The notes below the pieces were generated by a model, which made no database searches, was not told where the DNA came from, and was given only the letters and a program-made list of their open reading frames with translations. 64,000 nt of DNA from Paraburkholderia phenazinium (lineage in GTDB: Bacteria; Pseudomonadota; Gammaproteobacteria; Burkholderiales; Burkholderiaceae), in contig NZ_FNCJ01000001.1 in the NCBI RefSeq assembly GCF_900100735.1, positions 372,001-436,000 on the forward strand, read 5' to 3'. Every line of letters starts with the position of its first letter. The stretch's first letter is position 1. Below are positions 29,994 to 38,784 of the stretch, in pieces. Made by a program: the position numbers and the translations under genes.

Positions 29994-31394
29994 ATGCTCG
30001 CCACCGACTCCGATCCCATCGTCGCCATTGCCACCGCGCCCGGTCGTGGCGGAATTGGTGTAGTCCGGATTTCGTTCGGGCGGGCCGGTGCGGCAGCGGC
30101 CGAACCGCTGATGCTTGCACTCACCGGCCAGTCTCTGGCTCCGCGCCACGCGAGCTACGTGCCGTTCCTCGACGCCAACGGCAATGCGCTGGACCGAGGC
30201 ATCGCGCTGTACTTTCCGGCGCCGCACTCCTATACCGGCGAGCATGTGCTCGAGCTTCAAGGCCACGGCGGCCCAATCGTGCTGCAACTGGTCCTGCAGC
30301 GCTGCATCGACGCCGGGCGCGAGGTTGGGTTGCGCCTCGCGGAGCCCGGCGAATTCACCCGCCGCGCCTTCCTCAACGACAAGCTCGATCTGGCCCAGGC
30401 CGAGGCGGTCGCAGACCTGATCGAGGCGAGCACGGAGGCGGCGGCGCGCTCGGCCGGCCGCTCGCTCGAAGGCGCGTTCTCGCGCGACATCCACGCCATG
30501 GTCGAAGAGGTGATCACGCTGCGGATGCTGGTCGAGGCAACGCTGGATTTCCCCGAAGAAGAGATCGACTTCCTCGAAGCTGCGGATGCGCGCGGCAAGC
30601 TCGCACGGATCCGCGAGCAACTGGCTCATGTGCTGAACGAAGCGCGCCAGGGCGCGCTGCTGCGCGAGGGGCTGTCGGTGGTGCTGGCGGGGCAGCCGAA
30701 TGTCGGCAAGTCATCGCTGCTGAATGCGCTGGCAGGCGCCGAGCTGGCCATCGTCACGCCGATCGCCGGCACGACGCGCGACAAGGTCGCGCAGACCATC
30801 CAGATTGAAGGCATTCCGCTGCATGTGATCGACACGGCCGGCCTGCGCGAGACCGAGGACGAGGTGGAGAAGATCGGCATCGAGCGCACGTGGAACGAGA
30901 TCGAACGCGCGGACGTCGTGCTGCATCTGCTCGATGCGCGGATTGGCATGACGGTCGAGGACGACGCGATTGCGGCGCGCTTTCCCGCTGGCGTGCCGGT
31001 GCTGCGAGTGTTGAACAAGACCGATCTGACTGACATCGCGCCGGCTGTGCAGACGCTGGATGAGACCGCAGGTGTCGATTTGCGGGAAGTGCGTTTGTCC
31101 GCGAAGAAGGGCGACGGGATTGCGTTGTTGCGCGCAGAACTGCTAAGGATCGCGGGATGGCAAGCTGGTGCGGAAAGCGTCTACCTGGCGCGCGAGCGGC
31201 ACCTGATTGCGTTGCGTGCGGCGCAGGAGCATCTGGCGACCGCAGCGGCACACGCGGACCAGAATGCTCAAGCGCTGGATCTGTTCGCCGAGGAGTTGCG
31301 ACTGGCGCAGGAGCAGCTCAATTCGATCACCGGTGAGTTCACCTCGGATGATCTTCTGGGAGTGATTTTTAGCCGGTTCTGTATCGGCAAATAG
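29994..31394 (+). CDS. mnmE: tRNA modification GTPase MnmE
   Basis: 466 residues from ATG 29994 ([28 protein letters not shown]), where the family begins. MnmE with MnmG adds carboxymethylaminomethyl to U34 of certain tRNAs. The N-terminal folate-binding domain (about 1-120) has [19 protein letters not shown]. The G domain has [26 protein letters not shown] and NKTDL. The C-terminus ends with the conserved catalytic FCIGK. An upstream 30-codon extension of the open frame is not family-like. Confidence 0.97.
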   Translation: MLATDSDPIVAIATAPGRGGIGVVRISFGRAGAAAAEPLMLALTGQSLAPRHASYVPFLDANGNALDRGIALYFPAPHSYTGEHVLELQGHGGPIVLQLVLQRCIDAGREVGLRLAEPGEFTRRAFLNDKLDLAQAEAVADLIEASTEAAARSAGRSLEGAFSRDIHAMVEEVITLRMLVEATLDFPEEEIDFLEAADARGKLARIREQLAHVLNEARQGALLREGLSVVLAGQPNVGKSSLLNALAGAELAIVTPIAGTTRDKVAQTIQIEGIPLHVIDTAGLRETEDEVEKIGIERTWNEIERADVVLHLLDARIGMTVEDDAIAARFPAGVPVLRVLNKTDLTDIAPAVQTLDETAGVDLREVRLSAKKGDGIALLRAELLRIAGWQAGAESVYLARERHLIALRAAQEHLATAAAHADQNAQALDLFAEELRLAQEQLNSITGEFTSDDLLGVIFSRFCIGK

Positions 31395-31660
31395 GCAGTC
31401 GCCAAGCGATGCCCGACTTTCGCAAGCCGAAGCTCGGCGTTGGCAGCCACCCTGTCCAAGACCATTTCGTTGAAATCAGCAAAATGGTCGCCCTTGGGTC
31501 GGGAGCAAAGCGAGAGATCGCTGGGTGAATTTTGCTAGGTTATATATCAAAAGGTAAGCAGCCGCCGCCAATCCGTTACGAAAATCCAGAACACCCCGTA
31601 TTTTACGGAATGGATTGGTCGTATGTCGCTATACTTCCAAGCTTGTCCAAACCTCATTGG

Positions 31661-31709
31661 TTGGTACACAGAGCCGTATTTTCGCAATTTCAAATGCTCT
31701 GTGTACCAA
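31661..31709. repeat. Inverted repeat flanking a recombinase start, att-like
   Basis: TTGGTACACAGAGC (31661-31674) is mirrored exactly by GCTCTGTGTACCAA (31696-31709), 14-bp arms with a 21-base loop, ending 10 bp before the integrase ATG. The first 11 bases, TTGGTACACAG, recur in direct orientation at 32926-32936 after the gene. The pattern suits recombinase binding sites or attachment ends, and would also block or control translation if folded in RNA. Confidence 0.6.
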
Positions 31710-31719
31710 CAATCCAGGC

Positions 31720-32916
31720 ATGCCCAAACGAGTCCCGCCTCTCACCGAAACCCAGATCCGCGCCATGGAACCCCGCGCCACCCGCTACTGCGTCGCGGAC
31801 GGCAACGGACTGATCCTGGAGGTCATGCCGACCGGCAACAAGGTGTGGCGGTTTCGCTATACGCTCGAAGGCAAGCGGCAACCGCTCACAACCATTGGGG
31901 ACTACAAACGAATTTCGCTGCGAGTCGCGCGTGAGCGTGCGCGTAAATACGCCGAGATGGTCACGACGGGCGTATCGCCGGCGGCGACCGCACGACGCGA
32001 TCGCGGCGCGGAAAAACGCGTCGACCTGTTGCGCGACGCGGCCGAGCTGTATATGACGGCGGCGATGACGAGCAAGTCCGACGAATACCAGCGCACGACG
32101 CGGCGCGCGCTCGACAAGGACGTGCTGCGGGCGATCGGCAACAAGCCGATCGGCGCGGTAACGTCCGACGATATCCTCGCCATTTGCGAACGGATCAAGT
32201 CACGCGGCTCGCCCAAGATGGCGCTGCATACACGCAATGTGGCCAAGCGGCTCTACGAATTCCTGATCGCGCGGCAACTCGCCAGCCACAATCCGGCGGC
32301 CGTCGTCCCGGCACGTTTCATCGCCACGCCGGACAGCCGCACCCGCGTGCTCACCGCAGAGGAGCTCGGCACCACGCTGCGCGCGATCGACGCCTCGCGT
32401 ATCCGCCGGCCACTAAAGCTCGCTTTGCACCTCCTCGTCCTGACCATGGTCCGCAAGTCCGAACTGATCGAAGCGACCTGGACCGAATTCGACCTCAAGG
32501 CGGCCCTGTGGAAAATCCCCGCCGCACGCATGAAAAACGGCCGCGAGCATGAAGTGTATTTACCGCGCCAGGCGGTAGCGATGCTGCGCGAGTTACGCGA
32601 GACCAAAAGCAGCCGGACTTTCGTGTTTCCGACGGTCCGAGGCGAGGATCGTCCCATCGCAAAGAGCACGCTGAATCAGGCCGTCAAAGCGCTCGGACTC
32701 GAGGTGGAGCACTTTGTTTTGCACGACTTCAGACGGACGGCGCAGGCGCATTTACAGACGATGGGCCAACCGGCTGACGCCATCGAGATGGCTCTGGCTC
32801 GCATGCCCAAAGAGAGCGCAACGGAGATGGCAGATCTGAGCGCTGTGCAGCGGAGCGTGTTGCAGCACTGGGCGGATTTTGTCGAAGCGCAGATCGCACC
32901 CGTCGGCGTTGATTGA
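31720..32916 (+). CDS. Tyrosine-recombinase family integrase lacking the catalytic tyrosine
   Basis: 398 residues from ATG 31720. The arm-binding DUF4102-type N-terminus (RYCVADGNGLILEVMPTGNKVWRFRY) and the P4-type catalytic domain are both present. Seen catalytic residues: Arg245 (MVRKSEL), a Lys in RMKNGREHEVYL, and His335/Arg338 in LHDFRRTA. Missing: the second histidine of the LAH motif is Arg361 (ALARMP), and there is no tyrosine after residue 338. The frame is otherwise intact and long, so this is not simple decay. Without the tyrosine it should not cut DNA as a recombinase; it may bind as a regulator or be a dead domesticated copy. It stands alone, with no cargo genes. Confidence 0.85.
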   Translation: MPKRVPPLTETQIRAMEPRATRYCVADGNGLILEVMPTGNKVWRFRYTLEGKRQPLTTIGDYKRISLRVARERARKYAEMVTTGVSPAATARRDRGAEKRVDLLRDAAELYMTAAMTSKSDEYQRTTRRALDKDVLRAIGNKPIGAVTSDDILAICERIKSRGSPKMALHTRNVAKRLYEFLIARQLASHNPAAVVPARFIATPDSRTRVLTAEELGTTLRAIDASRIRRPLKLALHLLVLTMVRKSELIEATWTEFDLKAALWKIPAARMKNGREHEVYLPRQAVAMLRELRETKSSRTFVFPTVRGEDRPIAKSTLNQAVKALGLEVEHFVLHDFRRTAQAHLQTMGQPADAIEMALARMPKESATEMADLSAVQRSVLQHWADFVEAQIAPVGVD

Positions 32917-32925
32917 AGCCTGTTT

Positions 32926-32936
32926 TTGGTACACAG
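32926..32936 (+). repeat. Second copy of the TTGGTACACAG repeat
   Basis: TTGGTACACAG directly repeats 31661-31671 and starts 10 bp after the integrase stop, so the two copies bracket the gene. It could be an attachment-site end of an element that has shrunk to its integrase. Confidence 0.5.
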
Positions 32937-33329
32937 GTTTATATCGACGCCCGTGCAATTCCTAACAGACAATAAAGAGAAGTATTTTTGCAAGGTTACG
33001 TAGCACAGATGTATCTGCGGCGAACCCCTCCAACCCTCAGGCATTCCCATTTGGCTGGCTGACCCGCAGCGGTCGACCACAACGACCGCCCTAACCCACG
33101 CCAACCGTCCCCACACGCAAGCCGCGGGAAAAAGCGCCCAGGCAGAAGCGCTGGGCTAATCCACCGGACCGTCGAGTCCGTTGGAGGAGGTATCGATTCA
33201 TACAAAACCGGCCCGCGCGTAAGCGGGCCGGCTCCGTCAATACAGGTCGCGCGCAGTCACTACGCGCTCAGCGTTCGATGCCCTGACGCGGGACGCTCTT
33301 CACATCCCGCTCGGACACGGCAGCACGCC
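32937..33329. other. Intergenic region with tandem leftward terminators
   Basis: No gene is seen. On the minus strand two hairpins with U-runs follow the DUF4148 gene. The first, 33231-33204, pairs CCGGCCCGC with GCGGGCCGG before TTTTG. The second, 33156-33129, pairs GCCCAG with CTGGGC before GCTTTTT. The sequence between them has no open frame with a clear ribosome binding site. Confidence 0.4.
33129..33231 (-). terminator. Tandem terminators downstream of DUF4148 gene
   Basis: Hairpin one: arms 33208-33216 and 33223-33231, then TTTT at 33207-33204 on the minus strand. Hairpin two: arms 33151-33156 and 33136-33141, then TTTTT at 33133-33129. Both point leftward, stopping transcription toward the integrase. 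Confidence 0.6.
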
Positions 33330-33638
33330 TCAAGGATGGCTATACATCGCGTTCCAGTCGGCGGCCGACACCCGACCACGCCCCGACTCCGACTCGCCGC
33401 TCACCACGCCACCGTAACCGCTTGCCGCGCCGTTCTGCGCGGCAATGCGCGCTTCCGCAGCCTGCACGGCCACAGGGTAATGGGTGTCGTCGTCGCCCGT
33501 ACGATAGCCGGCCTTTTCGAGCTGGACGAGTTCGGCACGGACCTGCGCACGGGTAACCGGCGCATTCGATTGGGCAAACGACAAGGCGGGAGCAGCCAAC
33601 GCAGCGGCAACGACAACAGCTTGGATCAGCGATTTCAT
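33330..33638 (-). CDS. DUF4148 domain small exported protein
   Basis: 102 residues. Signal peptide MKSLIQAVVVAAALAAPALSFA with cleavage after SFA. The mature part has the DUF4148 signature: VTRAQVRAELVQLEKAGY, followed by YPVAVQAAEARIAAQNGAAS with a short variable end. This is a family abundant in Burkholderia-type genomes, of unknown function, in the periplasm. A palindrome lies just upstream (33673-33692). Confidence 0.88.
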   Translation of the reverse strand: MKSLIQAVVVAAALAAPALSFAQSNAPVTRAQVRAELVQLEKAGYRTGDDDTHYPVAVQAAEARIAAQNGAASGYGGVVSGESESGRGRVSAADWNAMYSHP

Positions 33639-33672
33639 GATGACTTACCTCGAGAATCTGTTCTTGTCCTGC

Positions 33673-33692
33673 TACGAACACCCTTGTTCGTA
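33673..33692. promoter_or_regulatory. Palindrome upstream of DUF4148 gene
   Basis: TACGAACA (33673-33680) and TGTTCGTA (33685-33692) form 8-bp arms around CCCT, 35 bp upstream of the DUF4148 start. It is a plausible operator for an unknown regulator. Confidence 0.4.
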
Positions 33693-34185
33693 ATCAGTGA
33701 CGACAGTCTAGGTAAGTAGGCACTTAAGATTAAGCACCTCGCCTGGAAGGGATTGTTATCAAATTAGGTGTAAACCCTAGTGAAACGATTCGCGGCACCC
33801 ATGTTCATCGCGCGACCGTTAGCCATCCAGAACAATTCATCTCACGCCAGATTGCTTGGCGCAGACGACGCAATTAACAACCAATGCAGTCTGATTCCGA
33901 CAAATCACAGAATGCTGCGGCGCTCGGGGCGCATCCTCATTGGCGATGGCTTAGAGTCAGTCCCGTGCGTGATCCCCCGCGCATGTAGTACCGTTTTCGG
34001 GCCGCCGATTTGGCGGCCTTTTTGTTTCCGTCCTTCGCGGCCTATGCCCAGCGTCGTTTCCGCCGAGGATTCCCGCGTGTTTTGCCACAAGCCACGTCAC
34101 CGGCAAATTCAACCGTCGTACTTTGCCTGCCCTCTTTCTGGCCGCCTAAACTTCAAGCAAGGTTGCATGCTTGAGGGAGGCAGCC
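33693..34185. other. Intergenic region with an orphan terminator
   Basis: No convincing gene is found here. The frame at 33780-34337 has no family signal and its start lacks a ribosome binding site. A strong intrinsic terminator on the plus strand lies at 34000-34024, with no gene ending just before it, so a short non-coding transcript starting somewhere in 33780-33960 is possible. No promoter was recognised with confidence. Confidence 0.35.
34000..34024 (+). terminator. Orphan intrinsic terminator
   Basis: GGCCGCC (34000-34006) pairs with GGCGGCC (34012-34018), loop GATTT, then TTTTT. There is no coding gene upstream on this strand within 1 kb, so it may end a small RNA. Confidence 0.65.
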
Positions 34186-34311
34186 ATGACCGAGTCAATG
34201 CTAGCGATTTCGATGGCCGCCATCCTGATCGTGTTCGGCACCGCCATACGGGCGACCCATATCAACCGGGATCGGCTGATCAAATGGTTCGAGAAGCACA
34301 ACATCCGCTGA
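34186..34311 (+). CDS. Small single-pass membrane protein (41 residues)
   Basis: Starts MTESMLAISMAAILIVFGTAI and ends KWFEKHNIR. One membrane helix (about 4-22) is followed by a basic tail. ATG 34186 has an excellent ribosome binding site, GAGGGAGG, 6 bases upstream. Its stop is 6 bp from the stop of the next gene on the opposite strand. It is below the usual length cutoff. No family recognised, but four small proteins of this type occur within 2.6 kb. Confidence 0.55.
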   Translation: MTESMLAISMAAILIVFGTAIRATHINRDRLIKWFEKHNIR

Positions 34312-34317
34312 TCGCGC

Positions 34318-34476
34318 TCAGTGCCTCGGACGGGTGAAATCGTACAGGCGATGCCCGTGCATGGCGCGAATCATCCGCTGTCGCAAATGCTCGCGCCGGT
34401 AGTGTCCGATCACGAAAAGCGCCGCAATCAGCAGCACCGAGAAGCCCATCGCGACACCCACTGTCATCTCGTCCAT
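34318..34476 (-). CDS. Small single-pass membrane protein (52 residues)
   Basis: MDEMTVGVAMGFSVLLIAALFVIG forms the N-terminal membrane helix, followed by the basic tail HYRREHLRQRM and the end YDFTRPRH. A modest ribosome binding site (AAGGGGC) precedes the ATG. Convergent with the 34186-34311 gene. The HYRR motif at the membrane edge is shared with the 57-residue protein at 34886-35059. Confidence 0.5.
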   Translation of the reverse strand: MDEMTVGVAMGFSVLLIAALFVIGHYRREHLRQRMIRAMHGHRLYDFTRPRH

Positions 34477-34885
34477 GGCGGCCCCTTGTCGGTTAGCCCG
34501 TGAGATTCATCTTAGATTGCCGCTGACGCTTTTAACAGGCGAATGTCCAATTACCAGGACATTGACGAAAACAGCGGTCCAGCCCCCTCGGAAGTCGACG
34601 CACCCGATCCTTGCGCACGCAAAAGAAAGCCCGCACGTGGCGGGCCAAGGAATACTGCGGACTTCTCACACGTGCTATCCGGGGACCGGCGTAGCGCAGA
34701 CGCATCGTCGCCTGGTCCGGCGCACGCGAATGTGCGAAAGCAGACCAAGATTCCGCTGAAGTTTGGCGATTTTATGCTGGCCGGCAGGCGCGAACCGGTG
34801 TCAGTTAAAACCCTGCTTTCGCGCGGCAATCGCCTAAAATAAAACGGTAAACGGTGCGGCGCTCGCGAGCTCGACGGAGGGTCTC
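34477..34885. other. Intergenic region, no clear gene
   Basis: The rightward frame 34543-34842 (99 codons) has no family signal and is built of low-complexity stretches, so it was not called. A leftward hairpin with a short U-run, GCCCGC (34640-34645 read in reverse) with GCGGGC (34629-34634), followed by TTTCTTTT, may be a weak terminator. Confidence 0.3.
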
Positions 34886-35059
34886 ATGAATGAATCGGTA
34901 ATGGCTTATTTGCTGGGTCCACTCGTCATGGTGGTGGTGGGAGCCGCGTTATGGGCCGTTTCACATTACCGTCGCGATGGCGATCACAGCGACCAGAGCG
35001 GGCATCGAGAACGCTGGCTCGATACGCATCACGTGGACTGGATGCGGCACCGGCACTGA
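34886..35059 (+). CDS. Small single-pass membrane protein with His-rich tail (57 residues)
   Basis: MNESVMAYLLGPLVMVVVGAALWAVS forms a membrane helix at about residues 7-25, then the tail HYRRDGDHSDQSGHRE and the end DTHHVDWMRHRH. Eight or more histidines lie in the last 32 residues, a possible metal or phosphate-binding tail. Ribosome binding site ACGGAGGG upstream of ATG 34886. No family recognised. Confidence 0.55.
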   Translation: MNESVMAYLLGPLVMVVVGAALWAVSHYRRDGDHSDQSGHRERWLDTHHVDWMRHRH

Positions 35060-35129
35060 GGCACGGCGCGCAGGCGGGCAGACCCAACTCGCGTTGGGCA
35101 AGCGGCCTGAGGTCTGAAAAGCCTACGAT

Positions 35130-35330
35130 CTATCGGCTGGCGAGGATGCGCATGACATCGCGCGCAAAATCCTCGTCCGCAGTCTCCCAATCGGGTGAGC
35201 CGACTGCGTAATCGACCGGATTTCTCTTTCCCTGAGCCTTGCGGATGGCTGCGATGCTCAGCGCGAGTGCTCGCGCTTCGAGATACTGCGAATCCTCGGG
35301 CCCGAAAGGGATAAATCGTTCGTTGTTCAT
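35130..35330 (-). CDS. Hypothetical small soluble protein
   Basis: 66 residues from ATG 35330 (MNNERFIPFGPEDSQYLEARALALS). The rest, IAAIRKAQGKRNPVDYAVGSPDWETADEDFARDVMRIL, looks like a helical soluble protein. There is no signal peptide. An upstream extension of the open frame to 35390 is possible. No family recognised. Confidence 0.55.
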   Translation of the reverse strand: MNNERFIPFGPEDSQYLEARALALSIAAIRKAQGKRNPVDYAVGSPDWETADEDFARDVMRILASR

Positions 35331-35467
35331 TGCCAGGATGACGGCCTGTTGTGCGCAAACTTTAGTGCCCAGGCGCGACGCGCGGGCCAAACCAATAGAG
35401 TAAACGTACTACGAGGCGTCTGCCGCATCCACTCGGCACCGCTCACGCCTCATGTACGTCACATCCC

Positions 35468-35824
35468 TTACCAGCCCGGCGGCGGAGGCGGGGCATATCC
35501 ATACGGCCCCGCCGGGGCCGGTGCGCAGGCGACGTATGCCCCTCGGTACTGGTCATAGCAGTATCCCGGCGGCGGCCCGGCGTACACTGGCGCCGGTTGG
35601 TACACCGGTGCCTGATAAACGACCGGCGCCTGATACACGGGCGCATAAGCTGGCGCCTGCTGATACACGACAGCCGGCGCGGGGCTCAGCGCCGAGCTGA
35701 CGACTGCCCCGAGCACCGCTCCGCCGATCAGCGCGCCAACCACGTCCGCCCCGTTGTGAGCCGAGGCTTGACCGGCGACGGCCAGGCCACCGACCATCAA
35801 TACCGCTGCCGCTATCTTTCGCAT
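35468..35824 (-). CDS. Exported glycine-zipper/Pro-Tyr-rich protein
   Basis: 118 residues. Signal peptide MRKIAAAVLMVGGLAVAGQASA, then a glycine-zipper-like stretch NGADVVGALIGGAVLGAVVSS, then repeated YAP/YQAPVYQ and PPPGY blocks to the C-terminus. The glycine zipper can insert into membranes; the rest is low-complexity and probably extended. Proteins of this kind are frequent in Burkholderia and are of unknown role. The ending APPPPPGW is typical. Confidence 0.75.
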   Translation of the reverse strand: MRKIAAAVLMVGGLAVAGQASAHNGADVVGALIGGAVLGAVVSSALSPAPAVVYQQAPAYAPVYQAPVVYQAPVYQPAPVYAGPPPGYCYDQYRGAYVACAPAPAGPYGYAPPPPPGW

Positions 35825-36144
35825 TTTTATTCCGCCATGGGGCTATGTAAGCACATGCAGCGGATTGTGAGCGCGAAAGACAGATACAGATGATGCAAGT
35901 GGTAACTGGACGTTACCGGCGTAAGCCGCGGCAAGCACCGCCGCGTGGCCGGCCGGCGCCTGTGCCGCACCGCCCGCTTGCGGCCGGCAAGCACTCGCAT
36001 CATGATCCTGCTTTGAAAAATCCGCTGTGTGCCGATGCAAAGACTGCATGGTCATGAGCGACCGCGGTGACGCCACCCGTCACACAACTACACGCAACTA
36101 GACGCAACTGCACGCACGACGAACCGCCCAACTCGAGGAGCGCC

Positions 36145-36576
36145 ATGAAATACGACAAGAGCAACCCATTCGCGAGAATTTTGCGCGGTGAACTACCGTG
36201 CATCAAGGTCGCAGAAACGGATGACACGCTGGCCTTCATGGACCTGATGCCACAGGCGGACGGGCATGTGCTGGTGGTGCCGAAAGAAGCCGCCGCCGAA
36301 ATTTTCGACCTCTCCGACGCAGCGACCGTGGCATGCATGCGCACGACGCAGCGAATCGCCCTCGCGTTGCGCGAGGCGCTGCAACCGGATGGCATGTTTA
36401 TCGGGCAGTTCAACGGTGCGGCGGCGGGACAAACCGTGGCGCACGTGCATTTTCACGTCATCCCGCGCTGGGACGGCGTGCCGTTGCGCATGCATGGGCG
36501 AGAAATGGCTGAGCAAGCAACGCTCGAAGGATTCGCGCAGCGCATCCGTGCCCAGCTCGGCGACGCAGCGCGTTAA
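36145..36576 (+). CDS. HIT-family hydrolase
   Basis: 143 residues from ATG 36145, preceded by GAGGAG. The catalytic histidine triad is HVHFHVIPRW (His-phi-His-phi-His). The N-terminal IKVAETDDTLAFMDLMPQADGHVLVVPKE is typical of HIT proteins that hydrolyse nucleoside phosphoramidates or adenylyl-polyphosphates. The longer frame to 36067 is not family-like. Its biological substrate cannot be told from sequence. Confidence 0.9.
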   Translation: MKYDKSNPFARILRGELPCIKVAETDDTLAFMDLMPQADGHVLVVPKEAAAEIFDLSDAATVACMRTTQRIALALREALQPDGMFIGQFNGAAAGQTVAHVHFHVIPRWDGVPLRMHGREMAEQATLEGFAQRIRAQLGDAAR

Positions 36577-36603
36577 AGACGCGCAACGTGCCATCAGGCG
36601 CGT

Positions 36604-36768
36604 TCAATGGCGATGCAAAAGACTGCGCAAAGGATGATGCCAGTCGATATGCCGCGGGTGGTCTTTCTGAGCGCGCAGGCGATGCTCCTGCCATAGCTCA
36701 TCGGAGAAGAGGAATGCGACGATCAGCAGCGGCACGACCAGAAACGCGCCCAGTATCAGGTGCTCCAT
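36604..36768 (-). CDS. Small single-pass membrane protein with His-rich tail (54 residues)
   Basis: MEHLILGAFLVVPLLIVAFLF is a membrane helix, followed by the tail QEHRLRAQKDHPRHIDWHHP and the end LLHRH. An AGGAGG ribosome binding site is 9 bases upstream of ATG 36768. Like the proteins at 34318 and 34886 it has a short membrane helix and a tail with many histidines and arginines. No family recognised. Confidence 0.55.
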   Translation of the reverse strand: MEHLILGAFLVVPLLIVAFLFSDELWQEHRLRAQKDHPRHIDWHHPLRSLLHRH

Positions 36769-37085
36769 CACAGCATCCTCCTATCGCCTAAACCTTGATT
36801 GCATTGTAGCCGCACTCCGCGTGCCCGGAGTGTGTCCGCGCGCTCACAAGAATCCGGGGCCGATGTGCGACAACGCGCCGCCCTGCCTCTGGAAATCCCT
36901 TGCCACGCCTTGTTGCGCGAGCACTGCAGCACGGCGACACGGAACCCCTGGCGCGAACTCCTGAGCCCGGCACCGGACTAACCCTAACTCGCTGGATATC
37001 GCTGCGGCGCAGACATGCCAGGCATGTCGCATCGCTGTGACGAGTCCGGCGCAATCTAAAACCAATAATTCTCGAGGGGAATCCT
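36769..37085. other. Intergenic region upstream of speG
   Basis: No gene was recognised. A ribosome binding site GAGGGGA is just before the speG start. The sequence otherwise shows no clear promoter or hairpin. Confidence 0.3.
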
Positions 37086-37628
37086 ATGACAATTGAACGC
37101 GATACCAGGCTGACCCTAAGGCCGCTGGAGCGCCACGATCTGCGCTTCGTCCATGAAGTGAACAACAACGCGAAGATCATGCGTTACTGGTTCGAAGAAC
37201 CGTATGAAACCTTCTCCGAGCTGTCACAACTCTACGACCAGCACGTGCACGATCAGCGCGAACGCCGTTTCGTCGCCATCGACAATGAGGGTGAGACCGT
37301 CGGCCTCGTTGAGCTGATCGAACTCGACTACATCCACCGGCGCGGCGAATTCCAGATCATCATTGCGCCGCAGAGACAGGGCCGCGGCTACGCGGGCGTC
37401 GCCACCCGGCTCGCGATCGATTACGCATTTTCAGTGCTGAACCTGCGCAAGATCTATTTGATCGTCGACAAGACGAACGCTGCCGCGATTCACGTCTACG
37501 AGAAATGCGGCTTCAGGCATGAAGCCGAACTGATCGAAGAGTTTTTCGGCAATGGCAAGTACCACAATGCTTTGCGCATGTGCCTGTTCCAGCAGGAGTT
37601 CTTTGCCGCGAACCCGCGCAAAGACTAA
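37086..37628 (+). CDS. speG: Spermidine N1-acetyltransferase SpeG
   Basis: 180 residues. GNAT-fold enzyme that transfers acetyl from acetyl-CoA to spermidine (and spermine), lowering polyamine toxicity. It is close to E. coli SpeG in wording: [33 protein letters not shown] at the start and [44 protein letters not shown] in the middle, where QRQGRGYAG is the acetyl-CoA loop. ATG 37086, preceded by GAGGGGA. Stands as a single gene with its own terminator. Confidence 0.9.
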   Translation: MTIERDTRLTLRPLERHDLRFVHEVNNNAKIMRYWFEEPYETFSELSQLYDQHVHDQRERRFVAIDNEGETVGLVELIELDYIHRRGEFQIIIAPQRQGRGYAGVATRLAIDYAFSVLNLRKIYLIVDKTNAAAIHVYEKCGFRHEAELIEEFFGNGKYHNALRMCLFQQEFFAANPRKD

Positions 37629-37679
37629 GACACGTCGCCCGCCGCAACGGGCAAGCGCGTCGCCGTCCAAACGCATGTT

Positions 37680-37707
37680 GAGTGCCAGCAGACCTGGCAC
37701 TCTTTTT
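37680..37707 (+). terminator. Terminator of speG
   Basis: GAGTGCCAG (37680-37688) pairs with CTGGCACTC (37694-37702), followed by TTTTT. Confidence 0.9.
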
Positions 37708-38086
37708 ATTCTGCATTTAACCCCTTATCCGCATCTTTTTGAATTATATGTGGAATGACTTTGTGTGCGCCGCATCAAGTCTGAGAATCTTCGTATTAAG
37801 TCGCTTAATTAGGGGTGCTGGTTTACTCGTATGCACCGCGCAGAGCGTTGTCAGTTAAAGCAGCGCGCACTATCCGACTTTAAGGAATCCGTCACAACGT
37901 GGCCTGTTAGCGCCATTTACATCCTCCAAATACCTCGCGACATCGGGTGCGACAATTCGCCACTGTTGCGAGCGCACACAAGATGTGCTTGTCGCCGGCC
38001 TGGTTTCTTCTAAAGTGCAAGATGCGGGTGTGATTTAGAAGTTAAATACATAGCTAACCTGAGCAATTACCCGCACGGAGGCACAT
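37708..38086. other. Intergenic region, AT-rich
   Basis: AT-richer than the flanks (for example TTAAGTCGCTTAATTAGGGG near 37797-37816). No gene is seen, and no hairpin of note. It carries the promoter and ribosome binding site (GGAGG) of the next gene near 38076. Confidence 0.35.
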
Positions 38087-38428
38087 ATGAAAGCACAAGT
38101 CGCTATTCTTTTCGCCGTTGCGGGATTGGTAGCCGCGTCCGCGGTACAAGCCCAGGACAGCGTGATCAAGCCGCAGCAAACAATCCAGTTCAAGCCGAAT
38201 GCATATGGCTGCCTGTCGAAGGATAAGCTCGACGCCGCCGATCAGCATGCGCAGGCCGGCGAGCAGCAGCAGATGCAGGAATTCTTCTCCGGCTATCAGT
38301 GCATTTCGACTCCCGAGAATTCGAGTTTCCGCGTCGTGCGCGTAGTCGGACATGATGTCGAATTCGTCAATGCGGGCAATAGCGACACCGAAGGCCTCTG
38401 GGCTAACGATCGATTCATCAAGCAATAA
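38087..38428 (+). CDS. Small exported protein of unknown function
   Basis: 113 residues. Signal peptide MKAQVAILFAVAGLVAASAVQAQ cleaved near QA-QD. Two cysteines (YGCLSK and YQCIST) may form a disulfide. The mature protein starts DSVIKPQQTIQF and ends GLWANDRFIKQ. GGAGG ribosome binding site upstream. No family recognised. It has its own terminator and looks like a periplasmic single-gene unit. Confidence 0.7.
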   Translation: MKAQVAILFAVAGLVAASAVQAQDSVIKPQQTIQFKPNAYGCLSKDKLDAADQHAQAGEQQQMQEFFSGYQCISTPENSSFRVVRVVGHDVEFVNAGNSDTEGLWANDRFIKQ

Positions 38429-38550
38429 GCGCGCTACGATCGGGTTTTAAGCCCGGCTTGTGCGAGTGTCACGCTAAGGCCGTCAATCAGGCCCGGAGAT
38501 GAATCTTTTGCGGGTAAAGGGTTTACGTTGGTGATCGAAGCCAATGAAAG

Positions 38551-38580
38551 CGGCTGGGCAAACGCCCGGCCGTTTCCTTT
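38551..38580 (+). terminator. Terminator after the 38087-38428 gene
   Basis: CGGCTGGGC pairs with GCCCGGCCG around AAAC with one mismatch, followed by TTTCCTTTT. Confidence 0.6.
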
Positions 38581-38784
38581 TCCGGGCTCTGCTTGCCGAA
38601 CAAACTAATGCGGACTGCTATGCATTAGCATCGAGCCTCCCGTTGGGAAACCCGGGTGCCATTCACTGAGACCTCAGCCTCGGCGTGACCGAACTGTCCG
38701 CCTCCAACCAACAGGCTTGCCGCAACCTGTTGGAAAAACCGACACGCCCATTCCGTCATCACGTCGGCATCCTGACACTGCTCA

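Noticed and set aside
34543..34842. Rightward 99-codon frame between the small membrane genes
   Set aside because: No domain, low-complexity wording, and a hairpin runs through its middle.
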